In this document: piece after piece, positions 6,565 through 14,874 of the stretch
How positions within the stretch are numbered: position 1 is the first letter of the stretch
Layout: each line of letters starts with the position of its first letter
NCBI GenBank assembly: GCA_031394025.1
Contig: JANMWO010000436.1
Coordinates: forward strand, 1-20,413
DNA length: 20,413 bases
Direction: 5' to 3'
From: JANXSF01 sp031394025
GTDB taxonomy: Bacteria > Acidobacteriota > Terriglobia > Bryobacterales > Bryobacteraceae
Made by a program: the position numbers and the translations under genes
Notes under the pieces: generated by a model
Databases searched by the model: none
Seen by the model: the letters and a program-made list of their open reading frames with translations, nothing else
Told to the model about the DNA's origin: nothing

Positions 6565-9555
6565 ATGAAGAAAATTAATTTCAAGATGTTTTTACTGCCG
6601 CTTGTGTTTGGCGGAGCGGTAACGTATCTTTCACAGGATCCACGCCATGCTGCGGCGCAATCGCTGGTGAGGTTCACTGGGGCTACAAGCTCACAGCCAC
6701 TGGCATTGAGCGGTGATGACTCGCTGCTGATTGTGGCTAATCCTGATAACGACAGCGTGACGCTTTTCGATGCGAAGAACGGCAACGCGAAGCTTGCTGA
6801 AATTCGCGTTGGCAAGGAACCCAACGGTGTAGCTATTTCGCCCGATGGCACCCGCGCATACGTGGCCAATACGGTGGACGGAACCGTTACGGTGCTGGCC
6901 ATTGATCGAAGCTTGGCCAGCATCGCCACCGTCATCAACACGATTAAGGTTGGCACTGAACCATACGGCCTGGCGCTGACTCCGCAAGGTCGTAAGTTAT
7001 ATGTAGCCAATGCCCGTTCCAATACGGTGACGTCCATTGACACTTCAAACTACTCAATTCGAACCATTGACAACGTTGGTTTTGAACCGCGCGGTATTGC
7101 AATCACGAACAGTGGATCAGGAGATGACACGCAGGAAACTGTTTACGTCACACAATTTCTGTCATTACCGGTTGACGGCAAAACCGATGGTACCGACGAT
7201 GCCAAGGCTGGCCACGTCACAATCCTATCGGCGGCAACGGACACGGTACTGGCCGATGTTGTTATTAATCCCATAGTGGACACTGGTTTCAAGGCCGCAG
7301 GCGATGCTTTGCAGCGCATTGCTCCACCTGCCGTACCAGTCACAACGGACTTCAAGTTTGTGACGGGTGCCTATCCAAATCAATTGAACAACATTGCCAT
7401 TCGTGGCAAGTTCGCCTTTGTACCCAATACTGGGGCATCGCCAAATGGACCCTTCCGGTTCAACGTCAACACGCAGAGTTTACTCAGCGTGATTGATACG
7501 ACTACGCGTAAAGACGCTGGCAAGACCATCAACATGCACTCCGCTGTGGATGCGCAGACGGCAACTCCAAAGCGGTTCATCACCCAACCCTGGGCGATTG
7601 CGCTGAAGCATAAAACGGATGAAGGCTACGTGGTTAGTGCGGCCAGCAACATTGTTGTGAAGGTGAAGTTTGACCCAGCCACCGGTGCCGCCACAGTGCA
7701 GAATGAACCAGCCGATGCCACCCGCGTGTTGCAAATTAACACTGGCAAGAATCCACGGGGCATTGTCATTACATCCACCGATCAGACTGCTTACGTCATG
7801 AACTATGTTTCGCGCGACGTGAGCGTAATTGATCTAACCGGCGCTGTGGAAAAGGTAACGACAACGATTCGATCGGCTAGTTTGCCTGTGCTTGGATCGC
7901 AAGAAGATAAGATCCATGTGGGCAAAGAGCTGTACCATACCTCAGTCGGCGAGTTCGACCCGGCCATTGCCGGAGGTGCCGCCATCACAGGAAGAATGTC
8001 CAACAACGGTTGGGGATCCTGTGGCGCTTGTCACCCGCATGGATTGACTGACAACGTGGTTTGGATTTTCCCTTCAGGCCCCAAACGCACCATTTCACAA
8101 CATACCGATTTCGATCAGACTGACCCGACCCGCAAGACAGCTCGTGCGCTGAACTGGTCGGGTGAGCGCGATGAGCAGGCCGATTTCGAGCTGAATATTC
8201 GCGCTGTTTCGGGGGGTCTTGGCGTGATTGTTGGTGCCGATGGCATTACACAAGATACAACGGTGGTCAATTTGACACCGCTTGTCAGCCGCGGTCGCAA
8301 TCAGTTGAAAGTGCGTGGAGTGCCCGCCTGGGACGCTATGGAAGCGTATGTCCAAAGTGGTATTCGGGCTCCTATTTCTCCGCTGCGAGGCTCTACAGAT
8401 CCGGCTATTGCTGCGGGTCGTCAAGCGTTTATTCAGGCAAACTGCCAAAGCTGTCATGGTGGTGCGCAATGGACTTCTGGTCGTGTGCGCTTTAGCGGAG
8501 CACCCGATTCCAGCTTGGTTTCTAACGCGCAATTGATCACTGAACTGCGCAGCGTGGGGACCTTTACTGCATCGGCGTTCAATGAAGTTCGCCAGAACGC
8601 TGCCCCGGCAATTGGGATTGACGGATTCGTACCACCGTCACTACTTTCGCTATTTGCTTTTCCGCAAACGTTCTTTCATGGTGGCGCGGCAAACACACTT
8701 GAAGCAGTAATGCAGGTGGTGCCACACCGTTCCGCAGGGACTGGTGCGGATACATTGCAAGATGCCACAAAGCGGGCTCAGTTGATCAAGTTCATACAGT
8801 CAATTGATGCATCCACGCAGATCATTACACCCAATGCCCCAACCAAGCTGACAGTCACCTCTGCGGCCTGGAACATTGGAAGCAAGGTGGCACCGGACAG
8901 CCTTGCATCGGGATATGGTTCAGGGCTTGCGACTCAAGCAGGGGCACCGTCAGCCGCTCCGCTTCCTGTCACATTCAATGGAACCACTGTCACGATTCAG
9001 GACACGAACGGAGCGCAAAGGCTGGGGCAGTTGTTCTACGTCGGCCCTGATCAGGTGAACTTTGTGGTGCCAGCGGCTACGGGAATTGGGACGGCGTTGA
9101 TTACCGTCACAAGCGGCAGCGGGGCCACGGCTACAACGAGCCTTGACGTCGCTACCGTAGCGCCTTCAGTGTTCACTATGCCCGGAGGAACAGTGGCGGC
9201 GGCAGTAGCTTTACGCGCTACGGCGAACAATGTTCAGACTCCCATCGCAGTGTTCCAATGTTCCAGCGTGCCAGTTTGTACGGCCACGCCAATGGATCTG
9301 GGCGAAGTCGGCGACATTGTAGTGGTGACTTTCTTCGGCACTGGGCTAAGAAAGAACACAGGTTTGGCCAACGTGAAAGCAACCATTGGCGGCGTGGATG
9401 CTGCTGTATTGTTTGCTGGAGCCCAACCCCAATTTACAGGGCTGGACCAACTCAACGTGCAGTTGCCTTTATCACTGCGTGGCAAGGGTGATGTCCAAGT
9501 GGTGTTTACTATTGATGGGCAGACCAGCAACACTGTGACCATCAACGTGCGCTAG
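6565..9555 (+). CDS. Exported YVTN beta-propeller / di-CxxCH cytochrome-like protein with TIGR03437 C-terminal domain
   Basis: A 996-residue exported protein with three parts. After a signal peptide (about 1-31, ending AAA-Q) comes a YVTN/NHL-type beta-propeller (about 40-430) with repeats such as NGVAISPDGTRAYVANTVDG, YGLALTPQGRKLYVANARSN and RGIVITSTDQTAYVMNYVSR. Next is a region with two c-type haem motifs, CGACH (C486, C489, H490) and CQSCH (C627, C630, H631), and RGVPAWDAMEAYV between them, reminiscent of MauG/di-haem peroxidase-like proteins. The last 240 residues (about 757-996) match the TIGR03437 domain (LFYVGPDQVNFVVP, VAPSVF, GDIVVVTFFGTGLR, ending in LDQLNVQLP and SNTVTINV). Covalent haem in the periplasm is expected from the CxxCH motifs; electron partner and substrate are unknown. 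AAAGGAG precedes the ATG by 7 nt. A terminator follows directly, so it is probably monocistronic. Confidence 0.93.
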   Translation: MKKINFKMFLLPLVFGGAVTYLSQDPRHAAAQSLVRFTGATSSQPLALSGDDSLLIVANPDNDSVTLFDAKNGNAKLAEIRVGKEPNGVAISPDGTRAYVANTVDGTVTVLAIDRSLASIATVINTIKVGTEPYGLALTPQGRKLYVANARSNTVTSIDTSNYSIRTIDNVGFEPRGIAITNSGSGDDTQETVYVTQFLSLPVDGKTDGTDDAKAGHVTILSAATDTVLADVVINPIVDTGFKAAGDALQRIAPPAVPVTTDFKFVTGAYPNQLNNIAIRGKFAFVPNTGASPNGPFRFNVNTQSLLSVIDTTTRKDAGKTINMHSAVDAQTATPKRFITQPWAIALKHKTDEGYVVSAASNIVVKVKFDPATGAATVQNEPADATRVLQINTGKNPRGIVITSTDQTAYVMNYVSRDVSVIDLTGAVEKVTTTIRSASLPVLGSQEDKIHVGKELYHTSVGEFDPAIAGGAAITGRMSNNGWGSCGACHPHGLTDNVVWIFPSGPKRTISQHTDFDQTDPTRKTARALNWSGERDEQADFELNIRAVSGGLGVIVGADGITQDTTVVNLTPLVSRGRNQLKVRGVPAWDAMEAYVQSGIRAPISPLRGSTDPAIAAGRQAFIQANCQSCHGGAQWTSGRVRFSGAPDSSLVSNAQLITELRSVGTFTASAFNEVRQNAAPAIGIDGFVPPSLLSLFAFPQTFFHGGAANTLEAVMQVVPHRSAGTGADTLQDATKRAQLIKFIQSIDASTQIITPNAPTKLTVTSAAWNIGSKVAPDSLASGYGSGLATQAGAPSAAPLPVTFNGTTVTIQDTNGAQRLGQLFYVGPDQVNFVVPAATGIGTALITVTSGSGATATTSLDVATVAPSVFTMPGGTVAAAVALRATANNVQTPIAVFQCSSVPVCTATPMDLGEVGDIVVVTFFGTGLRKNTGLANVKATIGGVDAAVLFAGAQPQFTGLDQLNVQLPLSLRGKGDVQVVFTIDGQTSNTVTINVR

Positions 9556-9605
9556 CTTAGTACCCCCCGCCAGTCGATACGCTCGGTTGGCATTTTCCCC
9601 TAAGT

Positions 9606-9635
9606 AGGACTGGCCTTCGGGCTGGTCCTTTTTTT
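9606..9635 (+). terminator. Rho-independent terminator after the YVTN-cytochrome gene
   Basis: AGGACTGGCC, loop TTCG, then GGCTGGTCCT form a 10-bp stem (two G-U pairs) capped by a stable UUCG tetraloop, followed by a run of seven T (9629-9635). It lies 50 bp after the stop codon. Confidence 0.93.
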
Positions 9636-9691
9636 AGTGCCATTACCTTTACGTCTCTCCATTGAATGCGAAGGTAATGAAATACATAAGC

Positions 9692-9712
9692 ACCGCTGCC
9701 TCGCGGTCACGG
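9692..9712. repeat. Intergenic short palindromic repeat, copy 2
   Basis: Begins ACCGCTGCCTCGCGGTCA and matches the repeat at 2663 at 19 of 21 positions, then diverges (GGATTGGATT in place of GGCTCGGTA). It sits between the 9606-9635 terminator and the start of the DUF1592 operon, so it is outside coding sequence, as is copy 1. Confidence 0.6.
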
Positions 9713-9763
9713 ATTGGATTTCCGCGATACTTGATCCACTAACTTGATAAGATAGGCGCGTTC

Positions 9764-12133
9764 ATGTCGATTTCTCAAAACCTTTGCAGACGTGTGGCCG
9801 CAGTGTTGTTGGTGTCTGCGTTTCAGATTATTGCTGCATCGCAACCAAGCTCCAGTGACCAATTTGCACAATTCATTCGCCCTGTACTGGCGCAGAATTG
9901 TTCTGCCTGCCACAACCCGGCAAGCCCTAAAAATCGCATCAATTTCTTGAAAGCAACCTCAACTAAAGACTTGCAAGCCAACCGCGGGCTATGGCGTGAC
10001 GTGGCTACCCAGATGCGTAATCGAACCATGCCGCCAGTGGAATCGAAGCTAACGGAAGAGGATCGTTTGAAGGTGTCCACTTGGATTGATGAACGGCTAC
10101 GCTTAACTGCGTGCGACGCAGGCGACTACGCCGGTGCGGTGGCCCTGCGCCGCTTGAATCGTCGCGAATATCACAACACCATTCGGGATTTACTGGGTGT
10201 TGATTACAACGTGTCGGAACTTTTCCCTGCCGATGGAACCGGTGGCGCCGGGTTCGATACCAACGGTGAAACGTTGTACATTCCGCCTTTATTGATGGAA
10301 CGGTATATGGAGGCAGCGCAGCAAATTGTGGATCGCGCCATTATCACTCCCGACCTTGTAAAGATTGTCACGGCACCGCAGATGCTACCCGCTGATTTAA
10401 AAGCGGCATCGCCACGCATGCTGGTTCCTGGTGCCGAGCTATCAACGCCGCTCTCTATCTATATCAGTGGCGATTATACGGTGCGAGTTGCCTCAGAACG
10501 TAAGGAAGGCATGGGTTCACTTTTATTGAAAGTGGATGGCGGGACGCCTGTGCCGCTGGCCTTGCCGCAAGCTCGTGCAGGGAACAGGGGCGGTGGTGGC
10601 GGTCGTGTTCCCGGGTATCAAGTGCAGGTGCGCCTTGCTCGCGGACTTCGACTGTTGTCTATCATCGTTGACGGATCTGCGGTGCCCATTACCAGTTTGA
10701 CGCTGGAGCAAAAGCCCGTGGAAACGGTGCCTGAAAAATCGGCGATGCACTATCGACTGCTAGGTCTGGAACCAGGCGGCGACGTGCTGCAACCGCGAAA
10801 AGTGGCCGAGCAAATTCTGCGAGCTTTTCTGCGGAAGGCATACAGGCGTCCTGTTGAGCCGATAGATGCCGTCCCATACCTGAAGCTTTATGACCGTGCG
10901 GCGGAACGTGGAGATCCTTTTGAAGAACGCATGAAACTGGTGCTGAAAGGGGTTTTGGTAAGTCCTCAGTTTCTTTTTAAGATTGAACATAGAAATGAGA
11001 AACCAGGTATTTATCCGCTGGGCCAATATGAATTGGCTTCCCGGATGTCTTATTTTCTGTGGTCCACTATGCCCGATGAAGAGTTAACCAGGCTGGCTGA
11101 TCAAGGCAAGCTGCAAGATGTGAAAATATTAACATCCCAACTGGAGCGCATGCTGGACGATCCGCGGTCGCGCACCTTCACCAGCACATTTATTGGCCAG
11201 TGGCTGGGCACTCAAGATGTTGGTGGGCGAGCAGCACCAATGCTGACCGAGTTGCAGACTTACTATACTCCGCCCGTTGCTGCTGATTTGCGCGCTGAAC
11301 CTATTCTGTTGTTCCAACGCATTGTTGGTGAAAATCGCAGCCTGCTGGAATTACTAACCGCCGATTACACTTACATGACGGAGCGGCTGGTGAAGTTTTA
11401 TCAACTGGAAGACAAGATGAAAGACTTTCACGGTAATCAAGCGCAACTTGTGAAATGGCCCGATAACCGTCGTGCCGGGGTAATGAATTCTGGTGCTGTG
11501 ATGGCGATGACGTCGCACTATAGGCAGACCAGTCCGGTGCTGCGCGGGGCCTGGGTGTTAGAAACAATGTTGGGTACACCAGTTCCTCCGCCGCCTCTCA
11601 ACGTGCCACCGCTTGAACCGGTGAAGTGTCTGGAAAACTGCGCCGTGGAAGCAAAAACAGCGGTGGGTATGCGGCAGAGAATACTCAATCACCGCGTGAA
11701 TCCAGCCTGCACTGCCTGCCACAATCTGATGGATCCCATCGGGTTCGCAATGGAGAACTTTGATTGGACAGGCCGCTGGCGCGATAAGGAATTCGACGGC
11801 TCAGCAATTGATGCCACAGGGGTACTTCCATCGGGGGAAAAATTCGATGGACCGGCAGAACTTCGCAATGTGCTGCTGGAGAAAAAAGATGACTTTCTGC
11901 GGCACTTGTCCGGGAAGGTGCTTGGTTACGCCTTGGGCCGCAGCCTGCAGGATGGGGATAGTTGCACGGTGCAACACATGGCCGATGCTTTGAAAAAAGA
12001 TGATTACCGGGCGCGCACTCTGTTTCGTGAAGTAGTGCTGAGCGTCCCCTTTCGCAATAGTCAAGGCGGGGTTGTGAAAATGGAATCGGCTGCGCCTGCG
12101 CGCAAGCGGATAGGGCCAATGGTAGTAAAATGA
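9764..12133 (+). CDS. Exported DUF1592-family protein with N-terminal cytochrome c-like domain
   Basis: A 789-residue protein of the large multi-domain family common in Planctomycetes and Acidobacteria. A signal peptide (about 1-26) is followed by a PSD1-type cytochrome c-like domain with CSACH (C46, C49, H50) and RTMPP (M89 as the likely axial ligand). Then come a DUF1587-like block (about 126-193, ALRRLNRREYHNTIRDLLGV), a beta-rich segment with a glycine run (about 220-315), a DUF1595-like block (about 346-408, LRKAYRRPV), DUF1592 (about 417-547, ASRMSYFLWSTMPDEEL), DUF1588 (about 565-665, RAGVMNSGAVMAMTSHYRQT) and DUF1585 (about 680-755). A second CxxCH, CTACH (C649, C652, H653), lies in the DUF1588 block. 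Its role is unknown; a periplasmic haem protein is likely. No strong Shine-Dalgarno sequence precedes the ATG. The stop overlaps the next gene as ATGA, so this is the first gene of an operon. Confidence 0.93.
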   Translation: MSISQNLCRRVAAVLLVSAFQIIAASQPSSSDQFAQFIRPVLAQNCSACHNPASPKNRINFLKATSTKDLQANRGLWRDVATQMRNRTMPPVESKLTEEDRLKVSTWIDERLRLTACDAGDYAGAVALRRLNRREYHNTIRDLLGVDYNVSELFPADGTGGAGFDTNGETLYIPPLLMERYMEAAQQIVDRAIITPDLVKIVTAPQMLPADLKAASPRMLVPGAELSTPLSIYISGDYTVRVASERKEGMGSLLLKVDGGTPVPLALPQARAGNRGGGGGRVPGYQVQVRLARGLRLLSIIVDGSAVPITSLTLEQKPVETVPEKSAMHYRLLGLEPGGDVLQPRKVAEQILRAFLRKAYRRPVEPIDAVPYLKLYDRAAERGDPFEERMKLVLKGVLVSPQFLFKIEHRNEKPGIYPLGQYELASRMSYFLWSTMPDEELTRLADQGKLQDVKILTSQLERMLDDPRSRTFTSTFIGQWLGTQDVGGRAAPMLTELQTYYTPPVAADLRAEPILLFQRIVGENRSLLELLTADYTYMTERLVKFYQLEDKMKDFHGNQAQLVKWPDNRRAGVMNSGAVMAMTSHYRQTSPVLRGAWVLETMLGTPVPPPPLNVPPLEPVKCLENCAVEAKTAVGMRQRILNHRVNPACTACHNLMDPIGFAMENFDWTGRWRDKEFDGSAIDATGVLPSGEKFDGPAELRNVLLEKKDDFLRHLSGKVLGYALGRSLQDGDSCTVQHMADALKKDDYRARTLFREVVLSVPFRNSQGGVVKMESAAPARKRIGPMVVK

Positions 12134-13536
12134 GGGCAATCCAGATGTCGAATAGAATGATGTCGAATAGAATTTCCAGACGAACAATGTTGCGCGGCAC
12201 AGGCGCGGCGATGGCCCTTCCATGGCTGGAGTCAGTGGCTTCTGCGGCCACTCCGGACAGCGCGTCAACGCTTGCCGAACCACCGCTGCGTTCCGTGTTC
12301 ATGTACATGCCCAACGGCGTGCGCCCAGATTTTTGGACGCCAGCGGGCGAAGGAGAGAACTACGAAACTACGCCCCATTTGAAACCGCTGGAGAGTCTGA
12401 AAAACGACTTCCTGCTGCTTGAAAATCTGTGGAATGCCAAGACCGTAGGGCGCAATGGTCATTGGCCCAAAGTGCCTGCCTGGCTATCTGGCGGTTATGT
12501 TGAACGCACGTCAGGGGACGACTTGGATTCCGGCGGTACAACGGTAGATCAACTGTTGGCGCAAAAGATTGGCGACCGGACAATGCTGCCCAGTTTCGAG
12601 TTGGGCCTGGAAGCAACGCGCAATGGAATTGACACTGCCGGTGGAGGCTTCGCCCGCATGTATGGGTCATTTATTTCGTGGCGCGATCCCCATACACCGG
12701 TTCCAAAAGAGATCATTCCGCAACTTGCCTTCGACCGATTATTCCGGTCGAACAAAGCCCCTGTGATTTCAAGTCTCAATCCTGACGACCCAGCACTGTT
12801 GACGGCGCTTCAACGGGATGAGAGTAGCATTCTGGACATTGTGCAGGATCAGGCAAGGCTGCTTCGTAAGGAAGGCAGTTCTAGTGATCGGGTCAGGTTG
12901 GATGAATACTTTGAATCTGTACGGTCTGTGGAACAGCGTTTACAAGCCGCACTTCGCCCACAGAAACGTTGGATCAACAAAGGGAAGTTTCCGCTGGAAC
13001 GCCCTGGTCCGGGCATTCCCGCCACTCGACCCGAACATATGAAACTGATGATGGACATTATGGTTCTGGCACTGTGGAGCGATACCACGCGCATCGGTAC
13101 CTTCATGACCGCAGATGCACAAACCAATGAGGATTATTCCTTTCTGCCTGGAGTGAAAGGCGGCTTCCATTCCATTTCGCATCATGCTGAAGAGCCCGTT
13201 CGAAAGAAGCAGTATGAAACGTGTGTCACTTGGCACGTAGAACAAATTGCGTATTTTCTGAATAAGCTGAAGAGTTTGGATGAAGGTGGCAAATCGCTGC
13301 TGGACAATTCAATGGTCATGTTTGGTTGTGGCATCAAGTGTGGAAATTTGCATCTTGAGGAAAATCTGCCCATCGCACTGGCTGGTGGCGGCAAGGGAAC
13401 ACTCCGCGGAGGTCGTCGTCTGCGGTTCGACAAGAAAACCCCGCTGTGCAACCTTTACCTCAGCATGCTGCACCGCATGGGTGTGAAGGAAGAATCGTTC
13501 GGAGATAGTACAGGACAATTGCAGGGCCTTTCATAA
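12130..13536 (+). CDS. Tat-signal DUF1552 protein
   Basis: A 468-residue DUF1552 protein, the usual genomic partner of DUF1592 proteins. The N-terminus carries a twin-arginine signal, ISRRTMLRGTGAAMALPWLE, so it should be exported folded. The mature part shows typical family segments (VFMYMPNGVRPDFWTP, LENLWNAKT, GNLHLEENLPIALAGGGKGT). The ATG at 12130 overlaps the preceding TGA as ATGA, suggesting translational coupling. In-frame ATGs also occur at 12145, 12157 and 12160, within a 15-bp tandem duplication (MSNRM-MSNRI); any of these could be the true start without harming the Tat signal. Biochemical function is unknown; export and operon position suggest joint action with the DUF1592 cytochrome-like protein in the periplasm. 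The stop is 1 bp before the esterase gene. Confidence 0.92.
   Translation: MRAIQMSNRMMSNRISRRTMLRGTGAAMALPWLESVASAATPDSASTLAEPPLRSVFMYMPNGVRPDFWTPAGEGENYETTPHLKPLESLKNDFLLLENLWNAKTVGRNGHWPKVPAWLSGGYVERTSGDDLDSGGTTVDQLLAQKIGDRTMLPSFELGLEATRNGIDTAGGGFARMYGSFISWRDPHTPVPKEIIPQLAFDRLFRSNKAPVISSLNPDDPALLTALQRDESSILDIVQDQARLLRKEGSSSDRVRLDEYFESVRSVEQRLQAALRPQKRWINKGKFPLERPGPGIPATRPEHMKLMMDIMVLALWSDTTRIGTFMTADAQTNEDYSFLPGVKGGFHSISHHAEEPVRKKQYETCVTWHVEQIAYFLNKLKSLDEGGKSLLDNSMVMFGCGIKCGNLHLEENLPIALAGGGKGTLRGGRRLRFDKKTPLCNLYLSMLHRMGVKEESFGDSTGQLQGLS
12145..12174 (+). repeat. 15-bp tandem duplication at the start of the DUF1552 gene
   Basis: ATGTCGAATAGAAT(G/T) occurs twice in direct succession (12145-12159 and 12160-12174) with one mismatch at the last base. 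It keeps the frame and duplicates a start codon plus four residues (MSNRM, MSNRI) just ahead of the twin-arginine motif. Confidence 0.9.
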
Positions 13537-13537
13537 T

Positions 13538-14551
13538 ATGAAGAATTTCAGGAGTTTATTCATATCGGCAGTGTTAGCGGCAACAGCTTTCGGCCAAGTG
13601 ACACCTCAAATAACTACCGCTCCACAAGCTCCCAGTCCCAATTCACAATACCGACTGGGACCCGATTCCATGCCGCAGGAAGGCGTTCCGAAAGGCGAGA
13701 TCCGCGGGCCATTTACGTTACCTAGCACGGCTTATCCAGGCACTCAGCATACGTATTGGGTCTATGTACCGGCACAATACGATCCGGCAGTTCCGGCCAG
13801 CCTGATGATTTTCCAGGACGGTCAGGCTTTCAAAAATGAAGAAGGGGACCTGCGCGCTCAAAACGTAATGGACAACTTGATTTATCGTCGGGAAATCCCG
13901 GTGATGATCGGCGTGTTCATCAACCCTGGTCGCACGCCGGAACAACCCGAGCCGAATCAGAAGGACTGGGGTGACCGCACGACGAATCGGGGCACGGAGT
14001 ACAATACCCCGGATGATAAGTATGCCCGCGTGATCACAGAAGAGCTGATGCCGGCATTGCACAAAGAGTACAGCATTTCAAAAGACCCGGAACAACATGG
14101 CATTGGCGGTGCAAGCTCTGGGGCGATCGCGGCGTTCGCGGTGGCTTGGGAACGGCCCAATGATTTCCGAAAAGTGCTCAGCATTGTTGGTAGCTTCACC
14201 AACATCCGGGGTGGTTATGTCTACCCGGAACGCGTGCTGGCCAGTGCTAAGAAGCCCATCCGCATTTTTCTTTGCGATGGTCGGAATGACAACCGGGGTG
14301 CCGGACGAGCTGGTGCCGCTTATGACGAAAAGCGCGACTGGTTCTTTCAGAATGTGCGTCTGATGAAAGCACTTACGCAGAAGGGTTATGACGTGAGTTA
14401 CTCATGGGGCATGAACCTTCATGGGCAGAAATTCGGTGGAGCGATTATGCCTGAAATGATGCGCTGGTTGTGGCGTGATGGTCCCGTTTCCACTGATCCA
14501 AATGATATAGTGGAGCGCAGTTTTCGCCAACCTGTGGTTAAGAAGCCGTAA
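13538..14551 (+). CDS. Exported Fes/esterase-D-like alpha/beta-hydrolase
   Basis: A 337-residue exported hydrolase. The signal peptide (about 1-19, ending AFG-Q) is followed by an enterochelin-esterase/esterase-D type alpha/beta-hydrolase. Seen are HTYWVYVPAQYDP and SLMIFQDGQAF early in the fold (oxyanion strand region), the nucleophile elbow GGASSGAIAAF (S193), IFLCDGRND (D247 as a candidate acid) and GMNLHGQKFGG (H295 as the likely catalytic His). Members cleave esters such as siderophore or cell-wall/polysaccharide esters; the substrate here is unknown. The ATG lies 1 bp after the DUF1552 stop, with no separate promoter space, so it is the third gene of the operon and probably coupled. This suggests that the DUF1592/DUF1552 pair works on an ester-containing substrate, but that is inference. 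Confidence 0.9.
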   Translation: MKNFRSLFISAVLAATAFGQVTPQITTAPQAPSPNSQYRLGPDSMPQEGVPKGEIRGPFTLPSTAYPGTQHTYWVYVPAQYDPAVPASLMIFQDGQAFKNEEGDLRAQNVMDNLIYRREIPVMIGVFINPGRTPEQPEPNQKDWGDRTTNRGTEYNTPDDKYARVITEELMPALHKEYSISKDPEQHGIGGASSGAIAAFAVAWERPNDFRKVLSIVGSFTNIRGGYVYPERVLASAKKPIRIFLCDGRNDNRGAGRAGAAYDEKRDWFFQNVRLMKALTQKGYDVSYSWGMNLHGQKFGGAIMPEMMRWLWRDGPVSTDPNDIVERSFRQPVVKKP

Positions 14552-14584
14552 GTCAAGCTAGTGATTAGTTTGCGAAGGTCCTCG

Positions 14585-14837
14585 GCAGGCGAAACCGCCC
14601 CACCCAGATCAAGTCCGATGTTTGTGATGTGGGGCAGGGATTCAGCCTAGTTTTCCCGTAATTGTGTTATCAGCGTGCATCTGCGGCCATCTGCGGCCCA
14701 GATTAATGGCCGCTGATGGACGCCGATGCACGCTGATAGCAACAATCCAGGCCAGGGAGCTACAGATTATCCCAACGAAGGTTGGAGATTCTACAGGGAT
14801 GAGGGAAAACTAAGTGGCATTGGGCGATTCCGCCTGC
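14585..14837. repeat. Element bounded by 15-bp inverted repeats (MITE-like or structured RNA candidate)
   Basis: GCAGGCGAAACCGCC at 14585 pairs with GGCGATTCCGCCTGC at 14823 with two mismatches, enclosing 253 bp that is itself symmetric (TAGTTTTCCC at 14648 against GGGAAAACTA at 14803, and the central hairpin). It could be a small non-autonomous mobile element, a processed structured RNA or an accumulation of intergenic palindromes. Target-site duplications could not be identified with certainty. Confidence 0.4.
14668..14738. repeat. 71-bp near-perfect hairpin repeat
   Basis: Arms 14668-14698 and 14708-14738 are complementary at 28 of 31 positions around the 9-nt loop CAGATTAAT. A weaker match (ATTGT/ACAAT) extends the arms outward. 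The left arm contains a direct repeat, CATCTGCGGCCATCTGCGGCC, read as two CATCTGCGGC units. The motif resembles the 'atctgcg..catctgcgg' family of dispersed intergenic repeats I remember from many environmental genomes; only one copy is in this window. Confidence 0.8.
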
Positions 14838-14874
14838 CAGCTTACTTGTGGGAACCTCTGTAACTAAGCACTAG

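Noticed and set aside
6360..7043. 227-residue minus-strand frame
   Set aside because: Overlaps the start and signal peptide of the YVTN-cytochrome gene; low-complexity Ser/Val/Ala translation with no motif.
11685..12314. 209-residue minus-strand frame
   Set aside because: Antisense to the DUF1592 C-terminus and the DUF1552 start, both clearly coding.
14668..14738. CRISPR repeat or integron attC site
   Set aside because: Single copy without spacers, and no core-site signature or integrase gene in the window.
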